The notes under the pieces: generated by a model
The model's database searches: none
What the model saw: the letters and a program-made list of their open reading frames with translations, nothing else
Told to the model about the DNA's origin: nothing
NCBI GenBank assembly: GCA_930367215.1
Contig: OV884059.1
Span: 28,482,945-28,546,944, forward strand
Origin: Pollenia angustigena
Taxonomy: Eukaryota; Arthropoda; Insecta; Diptera; Polleniidae
Length of the DNA: 64,000 bases
Reading direction: 5' to 3'
Program-made: the position numbers and the translations under genes
In this document: positions 1 to 12,760 of the stretch, piece by piece
How the letters are laid out: the number at the start of each line of letters is the position of its first letter
Position numbering within the stretch: position 1 is the first letter of the stretch

Positions 1-129
1 ACATGTTTTTCAAATTAGATTCATATAGTCCTCGTCCATGTTATGAAACATTTGCTGCGAGGTGGAAGAAAAAAATGAGAAAAGCTTCTGCTGCAAATGT
101 TTCAAAATACTTTTTTTAATTATTTATTT

Positions 130-775
130 CCAAAAAAAAAAGTAAGAAAGTATAGTCGGTCAAGCCCGACCATATGATACCCTACACCACAGTATTTAAA
201 AACACATCATGCTTATGAGTCCATATAAATATGTGTTTATTTATCTTTATAAACTTCATTAAAATCGGTTTGAAAGTTGGTGAGAGGCAGAAATTGCCCC
301 CTACCTCCCCTTGTGGTCCTATTTTTGAAAAACTGTATAGGTTATGTCCATATAGATATGGATCTATCTATGTTTTAAATTTCATTCAAATCCGGTTGAG
401 AGGCGGAAATTTACCCTATCTCCCCTCGTGGTCCTATTTTTTTTTTTTAAATGCATACATTTTGTGTCCATATAGATATGGTTCTATCTATGTTTCAAAT
501 TTCATTAAAATCGGTTTTATAGTTTTTGAGAGGAAGAAATTTCCCCCTATCTTCCCTCGTAGTCCTACGATTCGGCTTGATCCTTGTGCCAACAAAAACC
601 TATGACCCAAATTTTATCAAATTATCTCCAAAATTGTGACCTGTACTTTGCGCACAAGGTTACATGGACAGCCAGCCTGCCAGCCGGACGGACATCGTTA
701 GTTCGACTCAGAAAGTGATTCTGAGTCGATCGGTATACTGTAAGGTGTATCTAGGACCAACATTTTAAGGTGTTA
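130..775 (-). mobile_element. Helitron-like (HINE/DINE-type) non-autonomous element, subfamily A
   Basis: Non-coding repeat. Read on the minus strand it ends with a short hairpin (GGTCGGGC / GACCGAC-like arms near 150-170) followed by an ACTTTCTTACTTTTTT-like terminus. The same layout is seen in the elements near 3.0, 17.0, 34.0 and 51.0 kb. The body holds repeated 'gtccatatagatatg' blocks at about 340, 467 and 220, a CCGGACGGAC stretch near 685, and an inverted pair (CGACTCAGAAAG / TGATTCTGAGTCG) at 704-731. Known Helentron-derived elements of flies have a 3' hairpin, subterminal inverted repeats and GTCY tracts. The assignment is by architecture only. Confidence 0.5.
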
Positions 776-791
776 CACACACCAGCACAAA

Positions 792-2980
792 TTGATAATA
801 CCCTCTCCACTATTGTGGTGTGGGTATAAAAAGATTTTTCCACACATGACATTTACCGCAAATTTTAAAATTTCTAAACTAATTTGCCTAAATTTTATGT
901 GTGTATGCGGCTGTGAGCTAACTGGGTGCTTTCGTGATTTATGTTGCAAGCCAACTCAAACCCTAGAAATATGTTTGCACAATATATAACAGGAAACATA
1001 ATTTCATTAACTGTTTTTAAAGCTACAACATTGATGCACTTTGCATGAGTTGTAACGAAGAAACCCTGTGGCTTTCAGACAACAGAAAACTTTTCAACCA
1101 CAAAATTACAATGCATTTAACAAATTCTCGGGTTATGTGTGTCTGTGTATTAAAAACGTTAGAAAAACATACATGAAATTATTGAAAGTATTACGGAAAA
1201 GAAAACTTCTTAAGCAACATGGAGCTGCGATAATTCGTGCGTTTCACGCGCTTAAACTTTATTCAAATACAAATAAAAACTCATCATCAGCGACAACAAC
1301 CCCCAAAATTATTTTTTTTTTTTTTTTTGTTTTTTCTCAAAATTCTCGCCATGCAAATTTTATTTTGTTATTATGCTGTTGTAAATTTGGCACCACAGGA
1401 GTTGGGTATAATACGTCCGAATCTTGTAGTCGACATGTTTTGCTTACCAAAACAAATTCTAGTAAAAATACGCGAGACAAGGGCGACCCCACGTAAACTA
1501 AAGTTTTTTTTTTGTTGTGTAGAGTAGAAAGGAGTCATCAGCAGAAGAATGTTTTCTATGCATCATTTTAGTGAATGTGAGTGAATGAATGAATGAGTAA
1601 TTTCTGCTGACTCCTTATAATTTTGCAATTGCGGCTCATAAATTCACAGCAGGGGGAGATGTTACAAAGTCGTACGTAGTATGAATTCGATTTTAGAAAT
1701 AGAGAAGCAGTGGCAAGGAAGAAAGTAGCAGTACCGACAATATTTTCCAAATAGCAATATAAAAGCGACAACAAAATGTAAAAGAAAAGAAAATTATTAC
1801 AATTATTAGAGATGTTTATATTATTTTTTTGATATTGCTATTGTTGTCATTGTTAACATTTACAACAACAACAACAATAACAAAAAACTGTACGTAATTG
1901 TATGGAAATAAAAATTCAAATACTCATACACTCACATAGACAGACAAGCTCATAAATGTTTTATATCCTTACGCACCATCATCGTTGACGGTGAATGAAC
2001 ACAATTGTACGCTGTACTTGAAGTATCAGTTTCGCTGTTTGAAGGGGGACGGACGGCTCAGTTCTATTAAACCAAAGTGTATCAGTGTTTTTCTTTATGG
2101 TTATATTTTGGGGTGATTTTAACAAAGCAAGTACTTGCCAACACTTGAGCTTTTATTCACAGTCGCGTATTCATGACTCCTCTTTTTCAATACACTCGAG
2201 AAGGAATGTGATGAGTTTCGTTTTTTATATTATTTTTTTTTTTTTGTGTGAAACACAAGCACGAGTTTGGATTTTGTATAATGAGATCAAATAGAATAAA
2301 ATAATTTCCATTTTAAATTTAAATTTTTTTTATTTTCTTTTTTTTTTTTAATTTTATTATTAAGCTTCAATTGAAAAGCGTTCAAACTTTTACTATATCC
2401 CATTATAAAGTTAATTGCACAACAACGATAAACAACTCCTCCTCCCGCTCCTTCCCATAATTTAACTGTTGTTGAATACAGGTGCCTGTGTCACATGCCT
2501 TTGCAGTGAGTTAGCTTTAAGAAATTGAGGAACGAAATTGCGTTGCGTTTATCGTGAAAGATGTAATTGCCACAACATGACAGTTAACAACTACACAGAT
2601 AAACACTTGGTATATAATACAATACTGGTGAATACTGTAGTAAATACTGAAAAATACTTGCATAAAAAAAATGAATAAAATAACGGCATTGTTACGCCCA
2701 CTTAATAGTGTCGTCAAATTAAATTTTTGCCAGACTAAATTTTGTCAAAACAAAAGGAGGGAATGCTTAACGAAAAAAAGGCCAAACATGCAAAATCGTT
2801 CGTTCTTTATAAGATATTGGGTAGGTCGGGAGGGTAATTTCTGTAAAGTTATTCAACTCTTTTTACATACAAGATCCGAAGTTAAGAGAGGCTTTCCTAA
2901 TAACTTTTGCAATAAAACTTTTAAATCTTAAGAAACAAATATATAATCGAAGACTTTATTAAAGACTGAATATAAAAAAA
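792..2980. other. AT-rich stretch without recognisable genes
   Basis: No supported gene. Open frames here are short and cross homopolymer runs (for example T runs at 1311-1328 and 2235-2245), with no recognisable protein family. Simple sequence includes an ACA-rich stretch near 1861-1885. The sequence looks like ordinary fly intron or intergenic DNA. Confidence 0.6.
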
Positions 2981-2984
2981 ACAA

Positions 2985-3470
2985 ACATGTAAGAATTCTA
3001 TATTCGGCTATGTCGAATCTTATATAGCCTTCACCATGGTGCGATACTTACAGAAAGTTATATAAATACCGTTCTTTAATTATAGATAAATCAACTTTGT
3101 GCAACGCCCACTTGTCCCATCCCACCCAAATTTGGTTAGATGTTGTATCTTATATGGAAATATTGCCTCTTCTCCAGATATGCACAAAAATAAAAAAACA
3201 ACAACATCAAGGGATTTTTGGGTCAAATTAGAGGCAGTCGTGGTTGTTTGGTCATATCTCAGCCATTTGTGAACCAATCGGGTTGAATTTCAATAGCAAA
3301 TTTTAAATGAGCATATCTGACATAAATATACACCAACCCAGCCCCCATCATATCTGGGGTCTGCGGAAAACCCATTTCAACAGACGGACGAACCGGATTT
3401 TGACTTCTCTTTTCATAAGGATCCAGAATATACTATTTTGCCTTCGGTGCAGGGTATACAAATATATAAT
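2985..3470 (-). mobile_element. Helitron-like (HINE/DINE-type) element, subfamily B
   Basis: On the minus strand this short copy has the same ends as the copy at 15488-17057: a CTTCGG...GGGTATA start near 3445-3465, and an ATTCGGC-loop-GCCGAAT-type hairpin near 3002-3020 followed by the element end. 'Ggatccagaatata', the 'caacaacatcaagggattttt' body and an AGACGGACG tract at 3383 are shared with the copies near 35.3 and 51.6 kb. It is non-coding and internally shortened. Confidence 0.6.
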
Positions 3471-3474
3471 TGAA

Positions 3475-4440
3475 TAAATTAATTGCATGTTGAATATCAG
3501 GCTTTTTTAAAGAAATTACAGAACAGCAATAGACCGACTTTTATAGCCAGGGAGGAAAACCCCTATTTCAGGGACTTCGAAAAATAAAAATAGTCTCATA
3601 AAATTACTGTAAATAAGTTCATAGTCCCCCTGGGGGCTGTAGGAATCATCTGAACGATATTTACCCTTTTGGTGTTACATCCTCCGGGCCAAATCAGCTT
3701 GGGGTCATTCCTGGAACCGAAAAAGGACAATTAAGCTATTATTCCTTGATTGTGTATTTCCTTGCCGAGAGGTGTACTGACATTCTATTCGGAATCTCAT
3801 AAACTATAAATAAGTGAATGCTGCTTGGTAAGGCCAATAAAACTACAGAAAGGCAGAGTTTCTTCGAGTCCTTGGACGGAAGTCAGTGGCTCCGACGCAA
3901 GCCGATCTGTCTACTGGTGAGGTGTTCTTTTACTATTCTTCTTGCGAAAAATGCTTTCTGTCTCTCAGGTTGATTGTCTTTGTGGAAGCCTTGCCTTTCG
4001 GATGGAAGGGGTACTATTAAAGAGAGTACGTAGTGGCTGTGGCTTGAACCTGAATTCGCGGGTAGGGTGAGGTCCTAGTAAGGACTGATCCTATATGTTG
4101 CGGTTTAAGGTCGTTACATCGAGAGATCCCTAGGTGCTGTTGTTATTCGACAGGTGCTGCCAGAATTCATGTTTAAAAGGCAGCGGAGGTTAGATAGTTT
4201 CGGCCCTTTAGCAAAGGGTGAGTGTATATTCTTTGGCAGGTATAAATACTAAAAAATTGCTAAATTTGTCTGCAAACGAATTCTAACTCACACAGGGGCA
4301 TTTGGAAAGTGCATATATGTATTACTTCACTTCACCAATGGTTAAGTTCCGTCATAAAAGTAGGCCACAATGACAGGTGTTCATGTAAATCAAGACCATA
4401 TTTGTTTTAAGCTCACAGTATGAAATTAAAACGACTTGTT
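3475..4440. other. Unassigned GC-richer segment
   Basis: From about 3530 to 4240 the base composition is clearly less AT-rich than the surroundings, and it changes back abruptly. No long open frame, terminal repeat or known domain was found. It may be an old transposon fragment (UTR or LTR-type), but nothing seen here proves that. Confidence 0.3.
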
Positions 4441-4445
4441 TTAAA

Positions 4446-5900
4446 TTTTTTTTTTTTGTTTTTTTTTTTCATTATTTATTTATTGAATCTTCATATATTA
4501 AATATGAACTAACAATAATTAATCAAATCTTAACCTAATACGTTATTTTATGTCCTGCCAGTGCCAGACAAAATTTTCTTCATCACGGTTTTAATTCACT
4601 TATATAGGTGTTTATCGCTCATCTAATTGGGTAAGTGCTGCAGTGTCTCTTCTTCATAAGCGAGTGTGGCCGCCATGATTTAAAATATTTCGAGCTAGTG
4701 GATTTGGGTGTTGTTCAAGCCTTTTTAAATATTTTATTGCATATTTTGTAATCATAGTTTTAACTAATGGCACATTGAGATCCTTATGAATGTTTGAGTT
4801 TTTAACATACCAGGGAGCGGCTGTGATTATTCGAAGAAGTTTATTTTGGCGCCTTTGAATTTTGTCGATATTAGAGGCCGATGCAGTGCCCCATAGTTGA
4901 ATACCGTAGCACCAGATAGGCTTTAAGATAGAGTTGTAAAGTAGAAGCTTGCAATCGAGACTAAAGACAGAATTTCTTCCAATAAGCCAGTGAATTTGAA
5001 TGGCTTTTAGTTTCATTTGAGTAAATTTTGCCTCTATATGGCATTTCCACGTTAATCGCCGATCCAGATGTATACCGAGATATTTTACATGCGAATGTTG
5101 AGGAATTATTTGATTATTAATTGTAATAGGGGGGCAAGATTCCCGGCGCAAAGTGAATGTTATATGTACGCATTTTTGCTCATTGACCATTATCCTCCAT
5201 TGTCTTAACCATATTTCTAGTTGAAATATATGATGCTGTAAGTAACGTGATGCTTCATAACGATTTTCGTGGACGCCTAGAAAAGCTGTATCGTCTGCAA
5301 ATGTTGAAGTTTGTGTGTAGTTGCTTGTTGGCATGTCCGAAGTATAAATTAAGTATAATAGGGGGCCCAGGATGCTGCCTTGTGGGACTCCAGCGGCAAT
5401 GGGCTGAGGTAAACTTAGGAAATTTCCTTCTTTAATAATAAATTGACGGCCGACTAAGTAACTTTCTAGCAGCCTGTGTGTGTTTGCTGGTAAATTTTGC
5501 TTCAATTTATGTAATAAGCCTTCATGCCAGACTTTATCAAAAGCTTGCGAAACATCGATGAAGAGTGCTGAGCAATATTTCTTTTCTTCAAATGCTTTTC
5601 TTATGACATTTACTATTCGATGAGTCTGTTCGATTGTGCTGTGTTTTCTTCTAAATCCGAACTGATGGTTTGGAATACATCTATTTTCACTTAAAATCGG
5701 TGTTAATTTTGAAACTAATAATTTCTCAAACAGCTTTGACATATTTGATAATAAGCTAATAGGCCTATAAGACTCAACTTTTGTATGATCTTTACCTGGC
5801 TTTGGTATCATGGTAACTAAGGAAACCTTCCATTTTTGAGGATAGTATTCAAGGCGTAAAATAGCATTAAAAATAAAAAGAATAATTTTCTTTGCTATGC
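4446..5900 (-). mobile_element. 5'-truncated Jockey-group LINE copy
   Basis: On the minus strand this is the 3' portion of the LINE family present more fully at 45563-49489. It runs from the middle of the ORF2 reverse transcriptase through the 3' UTR to a poly(A) tail, seen as an interrupted T run at 4446-4469 on the plus strand. Similarity begins abruptly at about 5900, the expected signature of incomplete reverse transcription. A short TTTAAAT occurs on both sides and may be the target duplication, but the tail makes this uncertain. Confidence 0.9.
4612..5900 (-). pseudogene. LINE ORF2 fragment: reverse transcriptase domain
   Basis: The fragment encodes the C-terminal half of a Jockey-group ORF2. 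Visible motifs are RPISLLSN, FRRKHSTIEQTHR, the palm motif FIDVSQAFDKVW, GVPQGSILGPLLY, the catalytic FADD and KYLGIHLDRRLTW. The endonuclease and the N-terminal part of the RT are missing. The frame is open from 5925 but ends at a TGA at 4654-4656, 14 codons before the family's normal stop at 4612-4614 (an Arg codon changed to stop). About eight other residues differ from the copy at 46650-49322, for example YYPQKW versus YYPEKW and IHWL versus IHRL. The first nine residues of the open frame (5899-5925) are flanking DNA. Confidence 0.9.
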
Positions 5901-6309
5901 ATTTAAATGCATAAAAACAAAACATAAAAGAGATAATGTAGAGAAGCTTTTAGAAACATCCGAGCGTAAAAGAAATGTAATCAGTGTTGTCATTTTGACG
6001 CTTGTCGTGTATTTTATGACGATATTTTGTTCTCCCTTCCGTTTAATTTTTTCAAAATGACCTTTTAAAGAAAGGGTATTTTTTACTGCTTTTTCCATTT
6101 ATTATTATTTTTTTTGGAGCTTTTAGTGTTTTTTTGTTAAAAACATGTGATTTTGGTTTTTTGCAATTTAAGTGCTTTTTTGCAACAACACATCACGTAC
6201 TCGAAATAAAAGACCAACTTTCTTTTAATATAAAATTGCTGCCAAATATATGGCTATTTAGTGTGGATAATATTTAAAAAAAGCAACTATTATTTTAACA
6301 TTTTTGTAT

Positions 6310-7458
6310 TATTAACCTTATTTTCTTGTTTTAAAAGTAAAATAAGAAGCGAAAATTCCCATATTCTATTTTTTTAATTATTTAGTTAAATACAAAAAAT
6401 TATTTAAGAAGAATGATTACGAATGACTTAGTCGAATTTTTGTTCCCATGTAATTTTATTCCACTCGAAGGGAAAAAAGCAATAATGAATCTCTCGTGGA
6501 AAATTTTTCATGCTATCAGTTCCAGTGAATGTAAAAACAGAAGAAAGATTAAAACAAATTTAAAATCAATGAAATTTTTTTTAAAAATATACACGTATAA
6601 ATTTTAAAGCAAAGTTAAAATAATAAAGCAAAAGTAGTATCGGAGGGATAGTTTGATTACAACGTTAGTTTTTTGCACTTTGAAATTTTATGTAGTAAAA
6701 TATTTTCAAAAATTCTGCAACCACGTTTTTCGAAAACCTCACAAATCCGCAGGCAATCGACCTGTTGTTCTGCATTTTGTTGACCAATATATCGGTTTGT
6801 GCTTTATTAACGGATCTAGCCCTTAATATTCAAATTATAGGAGCAACTAGTTACATACATGTTCGGTTCCCTAGCAAGAATAAAGTGAGAAAATCTAAGG
6901 GAAACGTGAACCAATTACGAGGGAAAAAGTTTTCACGATAAGGGAAATGTTTCCCCGTGAACATTTTTCACATTATTATTCTCCTTTAAATTGCCTTTTT
7001 TTACATGGGAGTTTTTCATGATCGCAAATATGTGAAAAGGGGAAAAATTACGAAGGAAAAATTATTCACGATAGGTGTGATTCTGTAGACAAAGGGCGAA
7101 ATAAAACTTAAGTGAAACAAACATATGAAACGGGTAAGTGAATAATAATATTCTCTCACTTTGACTTAAGTCAATCCCAATGACTCAATTTAATGACAAA
7201 CTGTCTAATGAGTCCTTTTTCCGATGTTACTGAGTCATCGGACTGATGACATTTTTTGATTAAACTTACTCCGATTCGACATTTCTGTAATGCCGTGTGT
7301 CATCCCATTGAAGACATAATTCCAATGTTTAACTCTGATGGCAATTTGCCCAAGCTGACATCACAACGATGAAAAGTGTCATGGGGACAAAAACGTAGAC
7401 ACTTGTCATGGTTTTGATGTCAAAATACATCAACGTTGTAATGCCTTTGCTACCAGTG
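6310..7458. mobile_element. TGACATCA-motif TIR element, copy 1
   Basis: Non-coding. Segments at about 6317-6400 and 7050-7458 match 37225-37310 and 37770-38206 in the same order, so both are copies of one family. The right part (7180-7440) is full of TGACATCA/TGATGTCA-like half palindromes. The right end ...ACCAGTG is followed by TA, as in copy 2. The left end is not clear. The middle (6840-7090) holds a different motif array (TTTTCACGATAAGGG-like), possibly a nested insertion. Confidence 0.5.
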
Positions 7459-7469
7459 TATTTGGATGG

Positions 7470-8560
7470 GAGCTATGATGAAATATAGACCGATTTTACA
7501 AAGACGATTTATGTTGCAATAAGATCATTTATGGACACAAAGTTTATGAGCACAAAGACTATTTCGGAAAGAAGTTTCTTTTGGGCCATGTGAAATAATG
7601 GACCGATTCTCACCATTTTCCACAAGCTTTTCTCTTGTCACAATTGAAACGTATACACCAAATTTCATCAAATTATATTCAAAATTTCGACGCGTACTTT
7701 TCGCACAAGGTTACATGGACAGACAACCAGCTTTTTCGAATTTTTTTAAATAAAAATGAACTAAAATATACTCAAATTTTAGTAATTCATCACATGGGTA
7801 ATTCCATGTCAAAACGACCAAGAGTGGGACACGACCCATACCGATTTTAATGAAATTTGGTGAGAAGATTTCTTTTATAACCGAACATATATGAACGAAA
7901 CAAAATTTAAAATTTTTTTTTTTTCAAAATTTATGTCATATTCAAAATGTCATAATTTCGCCGAATTAGCCGAATGTGTAGAGCTTATTTCTGATTTTTT
8001 TTTATATAACACCTCAAACTGTTCTTTAAAAATCCTGAAACGTTGAAGGAGGTGTTTTTTTATTTTTTAAGATATGATTTTTTTTCTTTCGCATCCTTTA
8101 AAAAAATAAACAATACATCATCCGAAGTCTTTCCCGAATTAATCTTAATTTTTGACGATTTCAACCCTCGAAAATAGGACTCTTATCAGTCATGATATTA
8201 AGAAGATCTGACATTATAATGCCTTAGCTTAACACAGGCTGACTTCCAAAACGTACTTATATAAAGTTTGTATACAGTTTTACTACTGTATTTTAACCAT
8301 GCACATGTACAAAGTACCGAAACGATGCAAATATGTGTTCTGTTTATTTAAACGTTTTGAAATGTAAGTGATCCAATGCATAATATTAAAATAAATCTGT
8401 ATTGCTTGCAAATTAAATGTGAAATATCACAAAGCATCAACTTTAAAAACGATGCTCTGATTGTTTTTTTGCTGCGTTACTAAAACTTACCATTGATGTT
8501 TTGGAAGGGTTTGCATTGCATATATATTGTACCGCGGCGTAATGAAGCATTATACTTTGT
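7470..8560. other. Dispersed-repeat fragments, no gene
   Basis: Bases 7640-7725 resemble the 3' part of the 130-775 Helitron-like subfamily ('gcacaaggttacatggaca' is shared). The rest is AT-rich, with several T runs and no supported open frame. Confidence 0.4.
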
Positions 8561-8569
8561 TCTTATGCA

Positions 8570-10330
8570 TAGGGTAGCCAGATTTTGAATTCGGAAAAAC
8601 AGTACATTGGTTATGAAAAAACAGTACATTCAAGAAAAAAACAGTAAATTTTTTTACGAAACCATAACTAAATATTTACAACTCTTGAACACCAATAATA
8701 TAAAGAAATAGACTTCAAACATCAACATCAAAGGAAAGATTAACATTTAATGGTATTTCATATACAAAATCACACCATTTGCGTTTATAAAGCATACACC
8801 ACAAACGAAGCATTTGGCCATTGTATCATTTTCCAATGTATAATGTTTAAATATCTTAGTTTATATTTAACTTAAAAAACTTATTCATTGATTGGGTTAG
8901 TAGAATTTTCTTAAAACATATTGGTACTTAAAGCAATTTTCACCACACACATATTGTCGAACTATCGCATAAATTTCAGAAAATATTTGTTTCTTTCTTT
9001 AATTTAAACGGTAGTCATATGTCTTAAAATAAAAACACGAAAATATATGAAGGATGTGAGCAACTCCTTATTTAATCTGTGTATTTTTGACAAAACAATA
9101 GACGCAGTACAAAAATTCTAATTATTTTACAACTTTTTTGTTTGCAAAACAACAATTTCTTTAAACTAAATATTGTAAAATAGAGTGTGCAACAAAATTA
9201 GGGTCATCGCCACCAGCCTCAACAATTGCACCGCGCAATTAAAGTAGACTACTAGTAGAGCAAATCTGCAAAAAGGTTTTAAAAAATTAGTTCGGGCTCC
9301 CGAAATATGGGCCCCTAAAGTTTTTAAATTTTTCGAAAAGGCGTTTGGTATAAGACAAAATAAATATACTAAATGTACTTCTGAGCTAAAAAATAATTGT
9401 AGATGTCTTCAGTAGAATCGTATTGCGATTCTTTTCTTAGAATTTAATAACCCTCTAACTCTCATTTTAAGGGGTAATTTTTGCCCTTTTTCCCAACTCT
9501 TAAAAAAAAGGATACTAAAACGGCACTTATAAGAGTTAAAATGCTCTACCAATATTTTCTGCATCAAATTTCTCTAGGGGTCTCTAAGACCAAAAATTAT
9601 CCAATGCAAGTAAAACGGGTTTTCGAAATTCCGGGCCTTGATTTTTTTTTTAATTTTTCGAAAACCCGTTTTATATACATTGCACGCTTTTTGGTCTTGG
9701 AAGACCGCTAGTGAAATTTGATGCAGAAAATATTCATAGAATATTTTAACCCTCTAACGCACCGTTTTAGTGTAGAAGTTAAACAAATTACAAAAATTAC
9801 CCCTTAAAATGAGTGTTAGAGGGTTAATATATTCTATGAAAAGAACTGCCATATAATTCGACTGAAGACATCTGAAATAGTCTTTTAGGTCAGAAGTACA
9901 TTTAGTATATTTTTTTGACTTGTACCAAACGCCCATTCAAGAAATTCAAAAATTTCAATGCCCGAAATTTCGAGAATTCTTTTAACCCTAATAAGTGCCG
10001 TCTTGTACACTTTTGTTTAAGAGTTGGGAAAAAGGGCAAAAATTACCACTCAAAATGAGAGTTAGAGAGTAAATAAATTCTAAGATAAGGATATTATGAC
10101 AATATGGCTTGATAGCATACCGTTAAAAATTCCCAAATGTGTTTTATTTAAAAACGATTTTTCTTTATATCTTTGTTTTTTGGACACTAAACTTAAAAAT
10201 CAGTACAGAAAACAGTACAAAGTGTAAAAAACAGTACATTTGCGTACTGTTTTGGGTGTTGTGCATAAAACAGTACAATTGACAAAAATCAGTACATGTA
10301 CTGTTAAAAACTGTACGTCTGGCAACCCTA
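8570..10330. mobile_element. hAT-like non-autonomous element with ACAGTACA arrays
   Basis: An 8-bp direct repeat CTTATGCA (8562-8569 and 10331-10338) flanks ends TAGGGTAGCCAGA...TCTGGCAACCCTA, which are inverted with one mismatch. Eight-bp duplications and TAGGG-type ends are typical of the hAT superfamily. No transposase is encoded. ACAGTACA/TGTACTGT motifs cluster just inside both ends (8604-8650 and 10200-10316) and are candidate transposase-binding subterminal repeats. The centre (9285-10087) is a large imperfect inverted repeat. Confidence 0.8.
9285..10087. repeat. Large imperfect palindrome inside the hAT-like element
   Basis: Blocks in the left arm recur inverted in the right arm. CCCTCTAACTCTCATTTTAA (9452-9471) recurs as its complement near 10055 and again at 9800-9824. 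GCGTTTGGTA (9344) pairs with TACCAAACGC (9923). AAACGGGTTTTCGAAA pairs across the centre at about 9615-9675. The blocks are shuffled, not collinear, so this is a folded or duplicated composite and not one simple hairpin. Short open frames here are by-products. Confidence 0.7.
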
Positions 10331-10339
10331 CTTATGCAA

Positions 10340-12540
10340 AGCATTAACGTTCTGGAAGTCAGCCATATTGACTGCACCAATATCCTCTGGGAGTGCAACA
10401 ATAAAAGGCAAATGATTTTTAAGGCACCTGCGAACGATCCCCCGGAACGAGGGGTCTTAAGATGCTATTGCTCGAATAAATTAGCTTTGTTATAAATTTA
10501 TTATTTCATAGTTATTAATATAAAGATATAAAAAAAAAATCGTGAAGTTCACTAAGTGTTTTTCAGTTAAAGTTCCTGGTAATCAGGTAGGTTGCGGAAC
10601 AACTGGGATAAAAGGTTTGTACAAACTCCAATAATTACGAAATCACTATCAAACCCCACCAATATTTTCCGTCTGAAACTTGCCAACTATAGAAAATAAC
10701 AAAATTATTATTTAAATACACCTCTCCAATGAGCCTGTTTTGGTTTCTATATATTTTCTACATTTGTTAGTAAGTGTATGTATGAACATTTTAATATGAC
10801 TTAAATAAATAAATAACGTTTTGCGATTTTCCCACAAACCAAAAAATAAATAAAAGAAAACTTACAAGAAGAATAACAGGGACAAAAAAAACGAACGAAG
10901 AAAATTGCACCAATGCCAAAAGCAACCACATGGAAAGAATTGACAAGCACGGTCTTGGATAAAACTTTTTTAATGCGAGTTAACCAGGTAATTTGGAATA
11001 TTTAGCTTGATGCGATAATTGCACACAAATGGAAATTAATTTGCTAAAAGCAGAGTAATTTTCAAAATATTATTTATGCCATCACCACCCTCATCATGAC
11101 ACTACCACCTTCCAAATAAAACGTAAAGAAGGCAGAAAGTCAGAAGGTTTAAAGGACGACTAAGACGACAATGACAGTTGCAAAGACCTCGACAACGATA
11201 ATATTAATAAATAAAATCTTGTTTTAGGGACTAAAATTCACTAAGGAGTTTAAGGATAATACATAGATGGATGGATGGATGGCAGAGACACACACAGAGA
11301 GAGAGAGAGAGAAAGAAAAATAGTGTAGAAGTTTTATTTGTTAAAAGCGCCTACTTATAGTGTTTTTATATTTTTCGACTTCAAGGTAACTTTTAGTGCA
11401 TAGTTGACTTATTATTAGCCAGAAGGATATATAAGGAACTGTGATTCGTAAGGTCTTTAAAATGTTTGGTGTTTTAACGTACCAGTACAATGATGTCACC
11501 AATTTATTAACCCCTTTCAAAATGTTTTCATTTATTTAGCTGTAGCACCCATCCCCTCCCCTACCACCCTTTCAGCTTTATATACTGAGCACTTGTTTTA
11601 TTACACCGTACAAAGAACAAACAAAAAAAAAAATCGTAACTTTATGACAGTTTTGTTGTTGGCTTTTTGGCATCAAAATTGTCAAATTGACTTTAACCAT
11701 AAATACTTGAAAGCCAGCAAGCTTTAATACCAACAAAATAGGAATAACATGATACCATTTACTCGTTGCCAAAGTATGTTGTAGTAGATATACGAAAAAG
11801 TATCTGTAAATTAAAGAAATAAAGGAACAAAAAGGTTGTTGAAATTATCATAAAAAAACATTTTACGAGTATAAACGCATGTCTGTCTGTCTGTCTTTAT
11901 TTTTTTTTCGGTATGTTGTATGTGTATGTAAATTGCGTTTAATAACAACTACTCGTACGACGTTAACGACGAACGCATATTTATTTTACTTATATTTATT
12001 TGACTTAACAAATTGTTAAAACCAAAAATTCCTACCCATGAAAGGGGTAAGTTAACCATCCATCCATCCATCCTTTCCATGTTATTCATTAAAAGACACT
12101 CACAAACAGTAACAACAAAATAACAAATTATAATAATAGTGGTAAAATATTTAGTGCTGACATAGTTCTACAAATGTAATGTTTATTAAATGATTTATTA
12201 TAAAATAACACACTAAAAACAAGAAATAAATACATACTTATGTTAATTTGTTAAGCAAATTGTTTTATACAAATTATAATAAATAATCTCGAAATAGTTG
12301 TTAATATCTATTCTACTACATATTTCTATGCAAATGAAGAATATGTGTATGTTCTCTTGTTGATAAAACATTTTTTTTCTTTTATTTTGAAAATATCTAC
12401 TTGAAATTAAAACAAACTGAAATATTTTTTGTTGTTTATTAAAGTTTTATTATTGCTCGAAGTAACGAAAGTAAACAGAAAAAACTTCAGATAAGAAATT
12501 GAATCCGTTTAGAGCAGATATGACTTCTAAAATAATTAAA
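10340..12540. other. Gene-free AT-rich stretch with simple repeats
   Basis: No supported gene. Simple sequence: (ATGG)n at 11266-11283, (GA)n at about 11295-11314, (GTCT)n at 11881-11896 and (ATCC)n at 12056-12074. The rest looks like unique fly intron or intergenic DNA, with CA-rich and AAT-rich tracts. Confidence 0.6.
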
Positions 12541-12544
12541 ACTT

Positions 12545-12760
12545 TCAAATACAATGTGCGGTTTGTTTGAACACCCGGAGGAGCTGGAGACAGTTGAGCA
12601 CATTCTGTGTCACTATCCCAGGCTACATTAAACAGCAGCCTGAGATCGCTAGGCAGTAGATTCTTAGGCAAATTGGGAGACGTCTCGAATTGTGGGAATG
12701 ATCTTGCTGCGCAACAGGACACTGGGTACTGTGTAAATGTAGGGCAGATTTCTGTTTAAT
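12545..12760 (+). pseudogene. LINE ORF2 C-terminal relic (zinc-knuckle region)
   Basis: Bases 12558-12626 translate to a CGLFEHPEELETVEHILCHYP-like segment. This matches the Cys/His motif with E-T-x-E-H-x-L-C near the end of ORF2 in several non-LTR retrotransposon clades, and closely parallels the relic at 13355-13738. The CxxC half lies in a different frame (TGT GCG GTT TGT at 12555), and stop codons follow, so the copy is broken. Little else of the element is visible. Confidence 0.55.
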
